Below are positions 8,526-16,637 of a stretch of DNA of 24,214 nucleotides, in pieces. This DNA comes from Desulfotignum sp. (GTDB lineage Bacteria > Desulfobacterota > Desulfobacteria > Desulfobacterales > Desulfobacteraceae): NCBI GenBank assembly GCA_021737445.1, contig JAIPDY010000017.1, forward strand, positions 1-24,214. The letters run 5' to 3'. The stretch's first letter is position 1. Each line of letters starts with the position of its first letter. A model generated the notes under the pieces. It worked only from the letters and a program-made list of their open reading frames with translations. It did not search any database and had not been told where the DNA came from. The translations under genes were made by a program, and so were the position numbers.

Positions 8526-8558
8526 AAAAAAAAGAGGCTGATAAAAATCAGCCTCTTT
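8526..8558 (-). terminator. Rho-independent terminator of the qmoABC operon
   Basis: A 12-bp perfect stem (AAAGAGGCTGAT at 8531-8542 with ATCAGCCTCTTT at 8547-8558) closes a 4-nt loop. Read on the - strand it is followed by a run of T (complement of A 8526-8533). It lies 54 bp past the qmoC stop and 45 bp before the leuB start. Confidence 0.9.
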
Positions 8559-8611
8559 GTCATTTAAAATACAACATGTGCCGAATCCGGCGTTACACGA
8601 TCATACCGGTT

Positions 8612-9796
8612 TTATTTTCGGTTGCCGTATTCTGCATAGGCCATGGCTGTGGTTCTGTACACAAGATGGGCCATTTTGGAAAACGGCAGAAAAGCAAACA
8701 GATTAAAGATGGCAATCAGGTGCAGGTAGTAGAACCCATAGGTTATCCACTCCAGATGCGCCAGACGGGCCATCTCTGTGAGCATGCCGGTCAGTCCCAC
8801 AGAAAAGACAACGCCTAAAATATACCAGTCTTTGTAGGTGGTAATCTGGTCTTTGTTGTCCAGCCGGCTTTTGATCATGATCCCGGAGCCGATGACAAGG
8901 GCCACCCCGGCAATATTGGCAAGCCATTTGACCGGGTTGAGCTGGGAATAGGGGCCTGGTGTCTGAAATACATAGAGCACGATAAAGAAAATACCGGTGA
9001 CGATGGCCAGGCCGATAAAGGAAAACAACACCATCATATGGGGGGTGGCCCGCTCCTGGTTGGTTCCGCACTCATTGAACCTGTTGTGTTTGAGAATCAG
9101 GGGGATCACCCGGCCTAATGCCTGGAAAAAAGCCTTTACATCAATGTTTTTCTTGTCGGTTTTCCCTTCCTGCACCGCATTTTCATGAATGTCACCCACA
9201 AACCGGCTCAGGCTGAGAAAAAAGATCACGACCACAGCCCCGGCAAGGGGCACAAAGGTCAGATCCACAAACCAGGTGGAAAAGAAATCCGCCTGTGCAA
9301 TGACATGTTCCGCCCCTTCATGGGCATGGGACCAGGCAATGCCGAAAACATTGAACAGTTTGGTCATCACATCTTCATGGGCCATGGTGATATAGGCCAA
9401 AACGGCAAACCAGACAGCCGGAATTCCCAGCAGCCAGGGCAGTTTTTTGGGGTCATTCACAGCCTTTGCAAGGGCCTTGGGCTGGGCATATTCCGTGATG
9501 GCTGCGGCCCGGACAGCAGCCATCACATCTCCGGGAGCAGCGCCCCTAGGACACATGTCAGTGCAGTCACCGCAATTGTGACACAGCCAGATGTCAGCAC
9601 TGCCAAGAAGCCTGTCTTTGAGCCCCCAGGAGGCGGCAATCATCTCCTTTCTGGGAAAAGGGCTGTTTTCCGGTGCAATGGGGCAGGCCACAGAACAGGT
9701 GGCGCACTGGTAACATTTTTTCAGGGTGTCTCCGCCAAGACCGCGCATCTGGGCTATAAATCCCAGGTCAGGTTGGGCAAGATATGTTTCAGTCAT
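8612..9796 (-). CDS. qmoC: Quinone-interacting membrane-bound oxidoreductase subunit QmoC
   Basis: QmoC is the membrane anchor of the Qmo complex, which takes electrons from menaquinol and is thought to pass them to APS reductase. The 394-residue chain combines an HdrC-like iron-sulfur part and an HdrE-like cytochrome b part. Two CX2CX2CX3C clusters are visible (Cys28/31/34/38 and Cys72/75/78/82). About six hydrophobic segments follow between residues 118 and 385, beginning LPWLLGIPAVWFAVLAY, and histidines in them could ligate heme b. The start ATG has GGAGG a short distance upstream. It is the last gene of qmoABC, 36 bp after qmoB, and a strong terminator follows. No hdrBC or qmoD-like gene follows on this strand. 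Confidence 0.95.
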   Translation of the reverse strand: MTETYLAQPDLGFIAQMRGLGGDTLKKCYQCATCSVACPIAPENSPFPRKEMIAASWGLKDRLLGSADIWLCHNCGDCTDMCPRGAAPGDVMAAVRAAAITEYAQPKALAKAVNDPKKLPWLLGIPAVWFAVLAYITMAHEDVMTKLFNVFGIAWSHAHEGAEHVIAQADFFSTWFVDLTFVPLAGAVVVIFFLSLSRFVGDIHENAVQEGKTDKKNIDVKAFFQALGRVIPLILKHNRFNECGTNQERATPHMMVLFSFIGLAIVTGIFFIVLYVFQTPGPYSQLNPVKWLANIAGVALVIGSGIMIKSRLDNKDQITTYKDWYILGVVFSVGLTGMLTEMARLAHLEWITYGFYYLHLIAIFNLFAFLPFSKMAHLVYRTTAMAYAEYGNRK

Positions 9797-9832
9797 ATTA
9801 TGATACCTCCGTATATATTTGGTATGCTGACA

Positions 9833-12169
9833 TTAGAATCCCTTGAACGGGTTGGGACCAAGGGCATCCACCTCTTCAACAAAATCATTGATGATCTTGG
9901 GCAGTTTGTCATATTCATCAATAGCGACCTCGACAAAGGCGACGCGTTCCTCTTCCAGGGCCAGGCTGGACAGGGCATCCCCGATTTTTTTCACCCGGAT
10001 CTCAGCCAGTTCAGATCCTTTGACAAAATGGCACTGGTAGTCATCTCCGTGCTTGCAGCCGATGAGGATAACACCGTCCATACCCTGGGCCAGGGCATCC
10101 TTGATCCATATGGTGTTCACCGAGCCCAGACACCGCACCGGTATAAACCGTACGTCAGGAGAGTAGTCCATGCGGTTCAGCCCCACCATATCCAGAGCCG
10201 GGAACGCATCGTTTTCACAGATCAGCGCTAGGAACCGCAGGGGCGGCTCATCAAAATCATCTTCCGATGGTACGCCGATCGCCTTGACCTGGGAACCGAT
10301 GGAGTCGATGGTATAGTCGGCAAAGGAGATGATTCGTTCCGGGCAGGCCCCCATGCAGGTGCCGCACCGTCTGCACCGGGTGGGATTGGCCTTTGGGGTG
10401 CCTTTTGCATCATCATCCAGGGCACCAAAGGGGCATTCCACGGTGCACCGTTTGCACTGGGTGCATCTCTGGAAGAAAAATTCCGGAAAGGTCATGTCTC
10501 CGGATCTGGGATGGACTGCCATGCCACGGTTGGCGCTTTCAACACACTGGATGGCCTTGAGGGCCGCACCAGAGGCATCTTCAATGGATTCTTCAATGGT
10601 CATGGCCCGCCGGATGGCACCGGCAGCGTAGATCCCGGTTCTCTGGGTTTCATAGGGGAAGCATATATAGTTGGAGTCAGCATACTGGCCAAAGATATCA
10701 TTGTCTCTGAATCCGGGACCCTGCCGGTAGGCCAGATTGACCACCGGGTCATCTTTGGTGGCGGGGACCATACCGGCAGCTACAACAACCATATCCGCCT
10801 TCAGACCCAGGTTTTCGCCTAAAAGGGTATTTACAGCAGTCACAGCCAGGCTGTCTCCCTGGGTTTCCACGCCTGTTACCGCACCTTTGGTCATGAAAAC
10901 CCCGTCTTCCTGCTGCATGCTTTTATAAAAATATTCCTGCAGCCCGGGAGTTCTCATGTGCTGATAGATGACATAAGCTTTGCCGTCTGTATAATCTTCG
11001 GTCACATACCGGGCCTGTTTTAATGCCACCTGGGAGGTAACCGAACCGGCATAACCAAAATCAGCATCATCTTCATCTTTTCCCGGAGACTGGATAAAAA
11101 CCACATTTTTGGCCGCTTTACCGTCAGAAGGTCTTACAATTTTTCCTTTGGCGGCAATCATTTCAAACTCATGGTTGGTGATCACGTCAGGCAGATCAAG
11201 TCCCAGGTGTGCATAATTTTCTTTTGACATGTCAGCAGGCCGCCACCCTGCTGCCAGAATGACAGCGCCGTAAAGTTCTCCATCCGGGTCGAGTGTGAGA
11301 ATATCAAGTCTGCCCTCATTGTATTCCAGAAACTTGGCATGGGCCGCTTCAGGGTCCAGCTCTTTGCCGGTTTCATCCACCATCATCTCTTCGGGCAGGG
11401 GAAACGGTACGTCAAAGGGGATTCTTTCTCCGGGTTTTTTAAAGGTCACAGTGAACTCGCCGGGTTGACCGGCAATCCGTGCCACCTCACAACCGGTTCT
11501 GACATCAATACTGGGATATCCTTCAATCTCCTGGATCATTTTTTCCACCACCGGAGACTGCAGGGTTTCAAAGGGTGCAGATACCGGCATCTGGCTGCGC
11601 AGTTTGGCTGCATATCCGCCCAGGGCATCGGTTTTTTCGACAATGGTCACATCATAACCGGTCTTGGCAGCATCCAAAGCCGCTGCCATGCCGGTGACGC
11701 CACCACCCAGCACCAGGATTTTTTTGGAAAATGATTCCGGTTTATAGGGTGCGGGCAGCTTGACTTTTTCCAGGCGGATCATGCCCATTTTGATATAGTC
11801 TTCCGCTTTCATCTGGATCCGGTCAAAATGTTCCTCATCATCTTTTTCTTCCTGGGTCAAAGCGGGATATGTCTCCCGGGAATGCGGCCATACCACGCCT
11901 TCCCGCAGATTCACCCGTTCAACAAGGCAGTTGTCAAAACGAAAAACATCAAAGTTGACCCGGCGGGAACATGCGCCGATCACCATGGCATTGACCTTGT
12001 CCTCGTCCACATCCTTCTGGATGAGGGCCACCCCTTCTTTGGAGCACAGGAAAGGATGGGTGGTGCAGTTTACGCCCTCTTCTTCAGGAATATCCACCAG
12101 ATCTTCCATGTCAAGGGTATCTCCGATTCCGCAGCCTGTGCAGATATATACGCCGTATTTCTTATCCAT
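9833..12169 (-). CDS. qmoB: Quinone-interacting oxidoreductase subunit QmoB (HdrA/MvhD-like flavoprotein)
   Basis: QmoB is a soluble flavo-iron-sulfur subunit related to heterodisulfide reductase HdrA fused to an MvhD-like domain. In the 778-residue product an N-terminal cysteine-rich segment (Cys10, Cys13, Cys35, Cys42, Cys67) precedes an FAD-binding fold with GGGVTG at 155-160. Two ferredoxin-type [4Fe-4S] motifs follow (Cys569/572/575/579 and Cys599/602/605/609), and an MvhD/FlpD-type region occupies about 640-770. These are the parts expected to move electrons between quinol and AprAB, possibly by bifurcation or confurcation as proposed for Hdr-like proteins. The ribosome site AAGGAGGT overlaps the qmoA stop codon, so translation is probably coupled to qmoA. 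Confidence 0.95.
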   Translation of the reverse strand: MDKKYGVYICTGCGIGDTLDMEDLVDIPEEEGVNCTTHPFLCSKEGVALIQKDVDEDKVNAMVIGACSRRVNFDVFRFDNCLVERVNLREGVVWPHSRETYPALTQEEKDDEEHFDRIQMKAEDYIKMGMIRLEKVKLPAPYKPESFSKKILVLGGGVTGMAAALDAAKTGYDVTIVEKTDALGGYAAKLRSQMPVSAPFETLQSPVVEKMIQEIEGYPSIDVRTGCEVARIAGQPGEFTVTFKKPGERIPFDVPFPLPEEMMVDETGKELDPEAAHAKFLEYNEGRLDILTLDPDGELYGAVILAAGWRPADMSKENYAHLGLDLPDVITNHEFEMIAAKGKIVRPSDGKAAKNVVFIQSPGKDEDDADFGYAGSVTSQVALKQARYVTEDYTDGKAYVIYQHMRTPGLQEYFYKSMQQEDGVFMTKGAVTGVETQGDSLAVTAVNTLLGENLGLKADMVVVAAGMVPATKDDPVVNLAYRQGPGFRDNDIFGQYADSNYICFPYETQRTGIYAAGAIRRAMTIEESIEDASGAALKAIQCVESANRGMAVHPRSGDMTFPEFFFQRCTQCKRCTVECPFGALDDDAKGTPKANPTRCRRCGTCMGACPERIISFADYTIDSIGSQVKAIGVPSEDDFDEPPLRFLALICENDAFPALDMVGLNRMDYSPDVRFIPVRCLGSVNTIWIKDALAQGMDGVILIGCKHGDDYQCHFVKGSELAEIRVKKIGDALSSLALEEERVAFVEVAIDEYDKLPKIINDFVEEVDALGPNPFKGF

Positions 12170-12177
12170 GGTTTATA

Positions 12178-13452
12178 TTACCTCCTTACAAGGGTCTGAA
12201 TGGCTTTGAGTGCCATGCCGGTGGCATTCTGGTTAGAAGTGACAACATCGGCCGGCTTGTTGGCGCATCCTGCCGCAAACATACCGCCTTTTGAAAAGTC
12301 ATTGATAATAAACCCATCCGCATCAAAGGTCAGGTCTGCCGCTGGTTTGTCAACGGCCGCAGTGGGCTGCATGCCGGTGGCCAGTACCAGCAGGTCCACT
12401 GTCTGTCTGATTTTTTCACCGGTGATGGTATCTTCAGCCACCAGGTCGATATTGCCGGTGCTCTCCTCTTCACTGACTTCAGCCACTTTCCCTTTAATGA
12501 AAAAGATATTTTCATCTTCCTTGAGTTTGGCATAGAATTTTTCATATTTCAGCCCCGGGGCCCTCAGATCAATATAATAGATGTAAATTTTGGCATCCGG
12601 ATATTGTTCACGCAGATATGTGGCATGTTTCAAAGAAGCCATGCAGCAGATGTAGGAGCAGTAGGGCAGATGGTTTTCATCCCTGGAGCCTGCGCACTGG
12701 GCAAAGGCAATGGTTCCAGGTGCCTTGTCGTCAGAGGGTCTTGCAATCTTTCCCTGGGTGGGGCCGTTCAGTGATGCCATTCTTTCCAGCATCATGTTGG
12801 TGATGATGTTCTGGTACCGGCCGAATCCCAGGTTGTCAATCCGGGTGGCATCATAGGGCTGCCAGCCGGTATTCCATACAACAGCCCCCACTTTGAGATC
12901 AATGGTTTTTTCTTCCATGTCAAAGTCAATGGCATCATACTTACAGGCTTGTTTCACTTTGTCTCTGTCATCAGTACCCATGGACGGGTCCATGATATAC
13001 CGCATGGGAAAGGCCATGTTGTGGGGCAGGTAGGCGGCTTTTCTCCGGTCCATGCCAAAGTTGAATTCATTGGAGATCTCAGTTTCACATACCTTTGCAC
13101 ATTCGCCGCAGGCAGTGCAGTTTTCATTGACATACCGTGGTGCTGTCTTTACTGTGACTGTATAGTCTCCGGGGGTGCCTGCCACGTTCTGGACTTCAGA
13201 CATGGTGAACACCTTGATATTTTTGTTGTCTTTTATGCGCCTGTAATTGATTTCAAGTCCGCATGTGGGCGGGCAGAGTTTAGGGAAGTAGTGTTTCAGC
13301 TGGGACACTCTTCCGCCAAGGGATGCTTCCTTTTCAATAAGGAAGACTTCATACCCCACTTCGGCAGCTTCCAGGGCGGTTGTCAGGCCGCTGATTCCCC
13401 CACCAACCACCATGATGCTTCCACTGACCGGGGCTGAATTATCTGTTGTCAT
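12178..13452 (-). CDS. qmoA: Quinone-interacting oxidoreductase subunit QmoA (HdrA-like flavoprotein)
   Basis: QmoA is the smaller HdrA-like flavoprotein of the Qmo complex, on the cytoplasmic side of the membrane. The 424-residue product has an FAD-binding motif GGGISG at 17-22 with the downstream FLIEKEASLGGR. The segment LCPPTCGLEINY (Cys60, Cys64) is shared with HdrA proteins. A [4Fe-4S] motif of the CX2CX2CX3C type lies at Cys112/115/118/122, and a second cysteine group is CAGSRDENHLPYCSYICC. The start ATG is preceded by GGAGG. It heads qmoABC, 8 bp before qmoB, and lies 289 bp after the aprA stop, with a terminator and a long imperfect stem-loop in between. Confidence 0.95.
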   Translation of the reverse strand: MTTDNSAPVSGSIMVVGGGISGLTTALEAAEVGYEVFLIEKEASLGGRVSQLKHYFPKLCPPTCGLEINYRRIKDNKNIKVFTMSEVQNVAGTPGDYTVTVKTAPRYVNENCTACGECAKVCETEISNEFNFGMDRRKAAYLPHNMAFPMRYIMDPSMGTDDRDKVKQACKYDAIDFDMEEKTIDLKVGAVVWNTGWQPYDATRIDNLGFGRYQNIITNMMLERMASLNGPTQGKIARPSDDKAPGTIAFAQCAGSRDENHLPYCSYICCMASLKHATYLREQYPDAKIYIYYIDLRAPGLKYEKFYAKLKEDENIFFIKGKVAEVSEEESTGNIDLVAEDTITGEKIRQTVDLLVLATGMQPTAAVDKPAADLTFDADGFIINDFSKGGMFAAGCANKPADVVTSNQNATGMALKAIQTLVRR

Positions 13453-13518
13453 ACTGTCCCTCCGTGCATTTGAGTTGTATTCAATTGTTTTTGTTTCATA
13501 AGGCCAATGCCAGGTTGT

Positions 13519-13548
13519 AATATCTCGTCAGGATTTGGGTTTTGTCAT
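13519..13548 (-). promoter_or_regulatory. Weak candidate promoter for qmoABC
   Basis: On the - strand ATGACA (13548-13543) and GATATT (13524-13519) are 18 bp apart, about 65 bp before qmoA. The match is partial (5/6 and 4/6). It is the best pair seen between the apr terminator and qmoA. Confidence 0.3.
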
Positions 13549-13559
13549 CCTCTCTCCTG

Positions 13560-13614
13560 TTTTGACCACCGGCAAAGCAATTGAAAGTTTCTTGCATTTT
13601 GCAGACGGTCAAAA
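13560..13614. repeat. Long imperfect inverted repeat in the apr-qmo spacer
   Basis: Outer arms TTTTGACC (13560-13567) and GGTCAAAA (13607-13614) pair over 8 bp. After a 4x4 internal loop, GCAAAGCAA (13572-13580) pairs with TTGC-at-TTTGC (13592-13602), leaving an 11-nt loop. There is no clear poly-T end in the - direction, so it looks more like an operator or RNA element ahead of qmo than a terminator. Its function is unknown. Confidence 0.5.
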
Positions 13615-13673
13615 AAGGAGACAGGAGCTGATTTTTTACAAAAAAACAAGACCTGGAATTTGAAAAAACCCCC

Positions 13674-13713
13674 AGGCACCTAACTGCAGGCACCTGGAGG
13701 TTAATGTACAAAG
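13674..13713 (-). terminator. Rho-independent terminator of aprBA
   Basis: Read on the - strand, AACCTCCAGG (13713-13704) pairs with CCTGGGGGTT (13687-13678), with one U-G pair, across a 16-nt loop. A run of T follows (complement of A 13674-13679). It begins about 29 bp after the aprA stop and separates apr from qmo transcription. Confidence 0.8.
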
Positions 13714-13741
13714 TCATGTACGTGTCAGATCATATGTCAAA

Positions 13742-15703
13742 CTAGTCGGCAATAATCTTAACGTAGGGAACTTTTTTGAGGGTCCACTCATTGGATTCTT
13801 TGTTGTATGATGAATTGGTAAAGCAGAACCATTCATCATCATTCTGGCCCATGAAATCCCCTCTGTAGTAGAAACCAGGATACCGTGATTCTTCACGGAA
13901 CTGGATATGACGGGTATGGGCCTGAACCGTGTAAAGACGGTGGGTGATCTCCCATGCTCTCATCAGTTCATGCAGATCGCCTGCGCCAATCTTCTCAAGG
14001 TCTTCACGTAACATTTCAAACAGGTCCATGAGTACTTCAAGATTCTTGCCTGAGGTCATGTAGTAAGTACCGGTACCACCGCCATACTCATTGGTCATTT
14101 TCATGAGGCGCAGTGCCATGCCGGCAGGTTTGCAGTAGTTAGGGTTGATATCCTGGGCCGTGGTGTATTCACAGTGATCCAGGTAATTTCTGACCGGTTT
14201 GTATACGTAATCCACCAGTTCCTGATCGGTTTCTTTAAAACCGGTGACCTTGTCGCCTTCGGCTTTCAGGTACTGCACCATGGATTTGGCAACAATACGG
14301 CCTTCTGCATGGGAACCGGAAGAGAACTTGTGTCCGGAGCAGCCGACACCGTCGCCGGCAGTGAACAGGCCGCGAACAGTCGTCATTCTGTTGTAGCCCC
14401 ATTTGTAGTCAGCCGGCACCCAGTCTTCATCCGGACCTGAGCACCAGATGCCGCAGCAGCCAGAGTGGGATCCCAGCAGATACGGTTCGGTGGGCATAAC
14501 CTCTGAGTCTTTTTTCTCAGGTTCGGTGTTGGTGGCACACCACAGACCAGCCTGACCAACAGACATGTCCAGAAAATCTTCCCATGCTTCTGATTCCAGG
14601 TGCTTGAGCTCTTTTTTGCTCATGGTCTCACCCAGTTTTGCCAGGGCATCAGATGTTTTCATGATGATGGGCCCGCGGCCTTCTTTGTACTCTTTCATCA
14701 TGAGATGGTTTCTCAGACAGGTGGGGGTCACGGCTGCTGTGCCGTAAGGTGCATATTTTTCCAGCTCAGCCTTGGCTTCGTCAGAGGCAGCATAGTTTTC
14801 ACCAAGTCCGTTAACGGTCTGGGCCTTGAACAGCAGGAACCATGCGCCGACAGGGCCGTAACCATCTTTAAAACGGGCCGGGGTGAAACGGTTTTCCATC
14901 ATGGACAGCTCCGCACCAGCCCGCAGGGCCATGGTGTAGGTGGAGCCGGCATTCCATACAGGATACCATGCACGGCCCTTTCCCTCTCCAACAGAGCGGG
15001 GCTGGTAAACGTTCACTGCACCGCCGCAGGCAACCATAATAGTTTTTGCATTAATGATGTAGACTTTGTTTTCCCGCACAGAAAAACCCACAGCACCGGC
15101 AACGCGGTTGGGGTCTTCCTTGTCATTGAGCAGTTCAACAATAAAGCATCTTTCAATGATATTGTCTTCACCAAGGGCTTTTTTACCGGCTTCAGCAACG
15201 ATTCTCTTGTAGGATTCACCATTGATCATGATCTGCCATTTACCGGTACGGACCGGTGTGGCACCGGCTTTAAGGGACCCAAGTTTCAACCCTTTTTTGC
15301 CGTCCATGTTTTTGCCGTCGTCTGTTTTCTTCCAGACAGGCAGACCCCATTCTTCAAACAGGTGCACCGAGTCATCCACGTGACGGCCCAGGTCATAGAT
15401 CAGGTCTTCACGGACGATCCCCATCAGGTCGTTTCTGACCATGCGTACATAGTCTTCAATTTTGTTCTCACCAATATAGGTGTTGATGGCGGACAGACCC
15501 TGGGCAACAGCACCTGATCTCTCAAGGGCGGCTTTGTCGCACAGCAGGATTTTTGTGCCGTCATCTGCCCATTTTTTGATTTCAAACGCAGTTCCACAGG
15601 CAGCCATGCCGCCGCCGATGATCAGAATATCAACGTCTCTTTTATCAACCTCTGGGTCTCTAACTGCTTTAAGCTCTCCAACAGGTTTGTTCGGTAATGC
15701 CAT
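13742..15703 (-). CDS. aprA: Adenylylsulfate reductase alpha subunit
   Basis: AprA is the FAD-containing catalytic subunit that reduces adenosine 5'-phosphosulfate to sulfite and AMP in dissimilatory sulfate respiration. The 653-residue product belongs to the fumarate reductase flavoprotein family, with FAD motif GGGMAACG at 30-37, a second cofactor region GDGVGCSGHKFSSG, and GSHSGCCGIW around 411-420. By comparison with the structurally known archaeal enzyme, Asn74, Arg272 (NRFTPARF) and His413 are the likely active-site residues; this mapping is by eye, without an alignment. The length is normal. GGAGGT precedes the ATG at 15703. It follows aprB by 54 bp and is followed by a terminator. The type, reductive or oxidative, is inferred from the qmoABC neighbourhood. 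Confidence 0.98.
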   Translation of the reverse strand: MALPNKPVGELKAVRDPEVDKRDVDILIIGGGMAACGTAFEIKKWADDGTKILLCDKAALERSGAVAQGLSAINTYIGENKIEDYVRMVRNDLMGIVREDLIYDLGRHVDDSVHLFEEWGLPVWKKTDDGKNMDGKKGLKLGSLKAGATPVRTGKWQIMINGESYKRIVAEAGKKALGEDNIIERCFIVELLNDKEDPNRVAGAVGFSVRENKVYIINAKTIMVACGGAVNVYQPRSVGEGKGRAWYPVWNAGSTYTMALRAGAELSMMENRFTPARFKDGYGPVGAWFLLFKAQTVNGLGENYAASDEAKAELEKYAPYGTAAVTPTCLRNHLMMKEYKEGRGPIIMKTSDALAKLGETMSKKELKHLESEAWEDFLDMSVGQAGLWCATNTEPEKKDSEVMPTEPYLLGSHSGCCGIWCSGPDEDWVPADYKWGYNRMTTVRGLFTAGDGVGCSGHKFSSGSHAEGRIVAKSMVQYLKAEGDKVTGFKETDQELVDYVYKPVRNYLDHCEYTTAQDINPNYCKPAGMALRLMKMTNEYGGGTGTYYMTSGKNLEVLMDLFEMLREDLEKIGAGDLHELMRAWEITHRLYTVQAHTRHIQFREESRYPGFYYRGDFMGQNDDEWFCFTNSSYNKESNEWTLKKVPYVKIIAD

Positions 15704-15757
15704 TATATACCTCCAAAATTATAAGTGTCAGAATTTTTGTTTTGGTACCGGTTAAAA

Positions 15758-16195
15758 TTATGCCAGCTCCTGGGGAGTGGGAAATTCATATCCGTCTGCT
15801 TCCTGGGTGGAAAGCAGGCCGGAATTCAAGTCCTTGCCCTTGAGATCATCATAGGAATTGGCTTCTCCTTCAGGGGTTGTCCTGATGGGGAACTTGAACC
15901 GTTTAACAACACCATTTCTGAACTTACAGGTCCACATGACATCTTCGGTACCCAGCATGGGAACAACAGATGCTCCCATGGGGACAAAGTCATTGTAGCC
16001 TCTGACTTCAATGGCCTGGGACGGACAGATTTTTACACAGGAATAACATTCCCAGCACTGATCCGGTTCCTGGTTGTACGCTTTCATTTCATTGGGATCC
16101 AGAACCATCAGATCATTCGGGCAGATGTACATACATGCTGTTTTATCCCCGCCTTTACAGCCGTCACATTTTTCTGTGATTACAAAAGTCGGCAT
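15758..16195 (-). CDS. aprB: Adenylylsulfate reductase beta subunit
   Basis: AprB is the iron-sulfur subunit that carries electrons to the FAD of AprA; Qmo is the proposed donor. The 145-residue chain has two [4Fe-4S] clusters: Cys10, Cys13, Cys21, Cys25, with the extended spacing typical of AprB, and Cys47, Cys50, Cys53, Cys57. After about residue 65 it forms the beta-rich segment and the C-terminal tail that wraps AprA in known structures. GGAGGT lies 7 nt before the ATG. It is the first gene of the aprBA unit, facing a 442-bp divergent regulatory region. Confidence 0.98.
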   Translation of the reverse strand: MPTFVITEKCDGCKGGDKTACMYICPNDLMVLDPNEMKAYNQEPDQCWECYSCVKICPSQAIEVRGYNDFVPMGASVVPMLGTEDVMWTCKFRNGVVKRFKFPIRTTPEGEANSYDDLKGKDLNSGLLSTQEADGYEFPTPQELA

Positions 16196-16637
16196 TTAAA
16201 ATACCTCCATACTTGAAGTTAATCAAAAAAGCACAATACCGTTGTGCAACAATATTTTATAACAAATTCAGACCATGGTCCAACCATTGGACTGATATTT
16301 TTCAAGGCCTCTACCTGCACGTTTCCAAAAAGGGCCAAACCAATGCAGGCATTTTCATAAATGCTATGGCAATAGCACTGACATGTGGTTTTTGTCAAGA
16401 TTTTTTAAAAAAAGATCCATCACAAATTTCAATTGCTTAAGTTTTTGGAAGTCATGCCAATATATATTGAATTGATACCTTTTATTCCACTATATATGGT
16501 GAGGTGACCTCATAAAAAGAAGCTGGCAAAATCAACTGATTCCTGGTAACTTATCAGGTAGTGACAGAACATGCCAAAATCGCTATATTTAAATGATCAA
16601 GACATGGCCTTAAAACAAACCCAAAAGAGTTGATTCC
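16196..16637. other. 442-bp divergent intergenic region between aprB and the SDR gene, rich in short palindromes
   Basis: No convincing gene is present. Five short inverted repeats are seen: GCACAA-taccg-TTGTGC (16231-16247), GTCCAA-cca-TTGGAC (16278-16292), TGCTAT-ggca-ATAGCA (16362-16377), CAATATATATTG (16458-16469) and TGAGGT-g-ACCTCA (16500-16512). For aprB, a - strand TTGACA lies at 16398-16393, with a poorly matching -10 near 16377-16370 that overlaps the third repeat; this would give a leader of about 170 nt. The region must carry the apr promoter, but the exact site is not certain. Confidence 0.5.
16467..16512 (+). promoter_or_regulatory. Candidate promoter and overlapping operator for the SDR gene
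   Basis: TTGAAT (16467-16472) and TATATA (16491-16496) are 18 bp apart. The palindrome TGAGGT-g-ACCTCA (16500-16512) falls at the predicted transcription start, where a repressor could act. The spacing is good but the -35 match is only 4/6. Confidence 0.3.

Noticed and set aside
9185..10231. 348-residue + strand open frame opposite qmoB/qmoC
   Set aside because: It is a shadow of two strongly recognised genes, with no domain visible.
13496..13717. 73-codon - strand frame in the apr-qmo spacer as a possible small gene
   Set aside because: It runs through the apr terminator and the long stem-loop and has no ribosome site or recognisable feature.
14600..15517. 305-residue + strand open frame opposite aprA
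   Set aside because: It is a shadow of aprA, rich in His/Phe/Gly as expected from reversed GC-biased codons.
16213..16440. 75-codon + strand frame in the aprB upstream region
   Set aside because: There is no ribosome site, the composition is not protein-like, and it overlaps the likely apr promoter.
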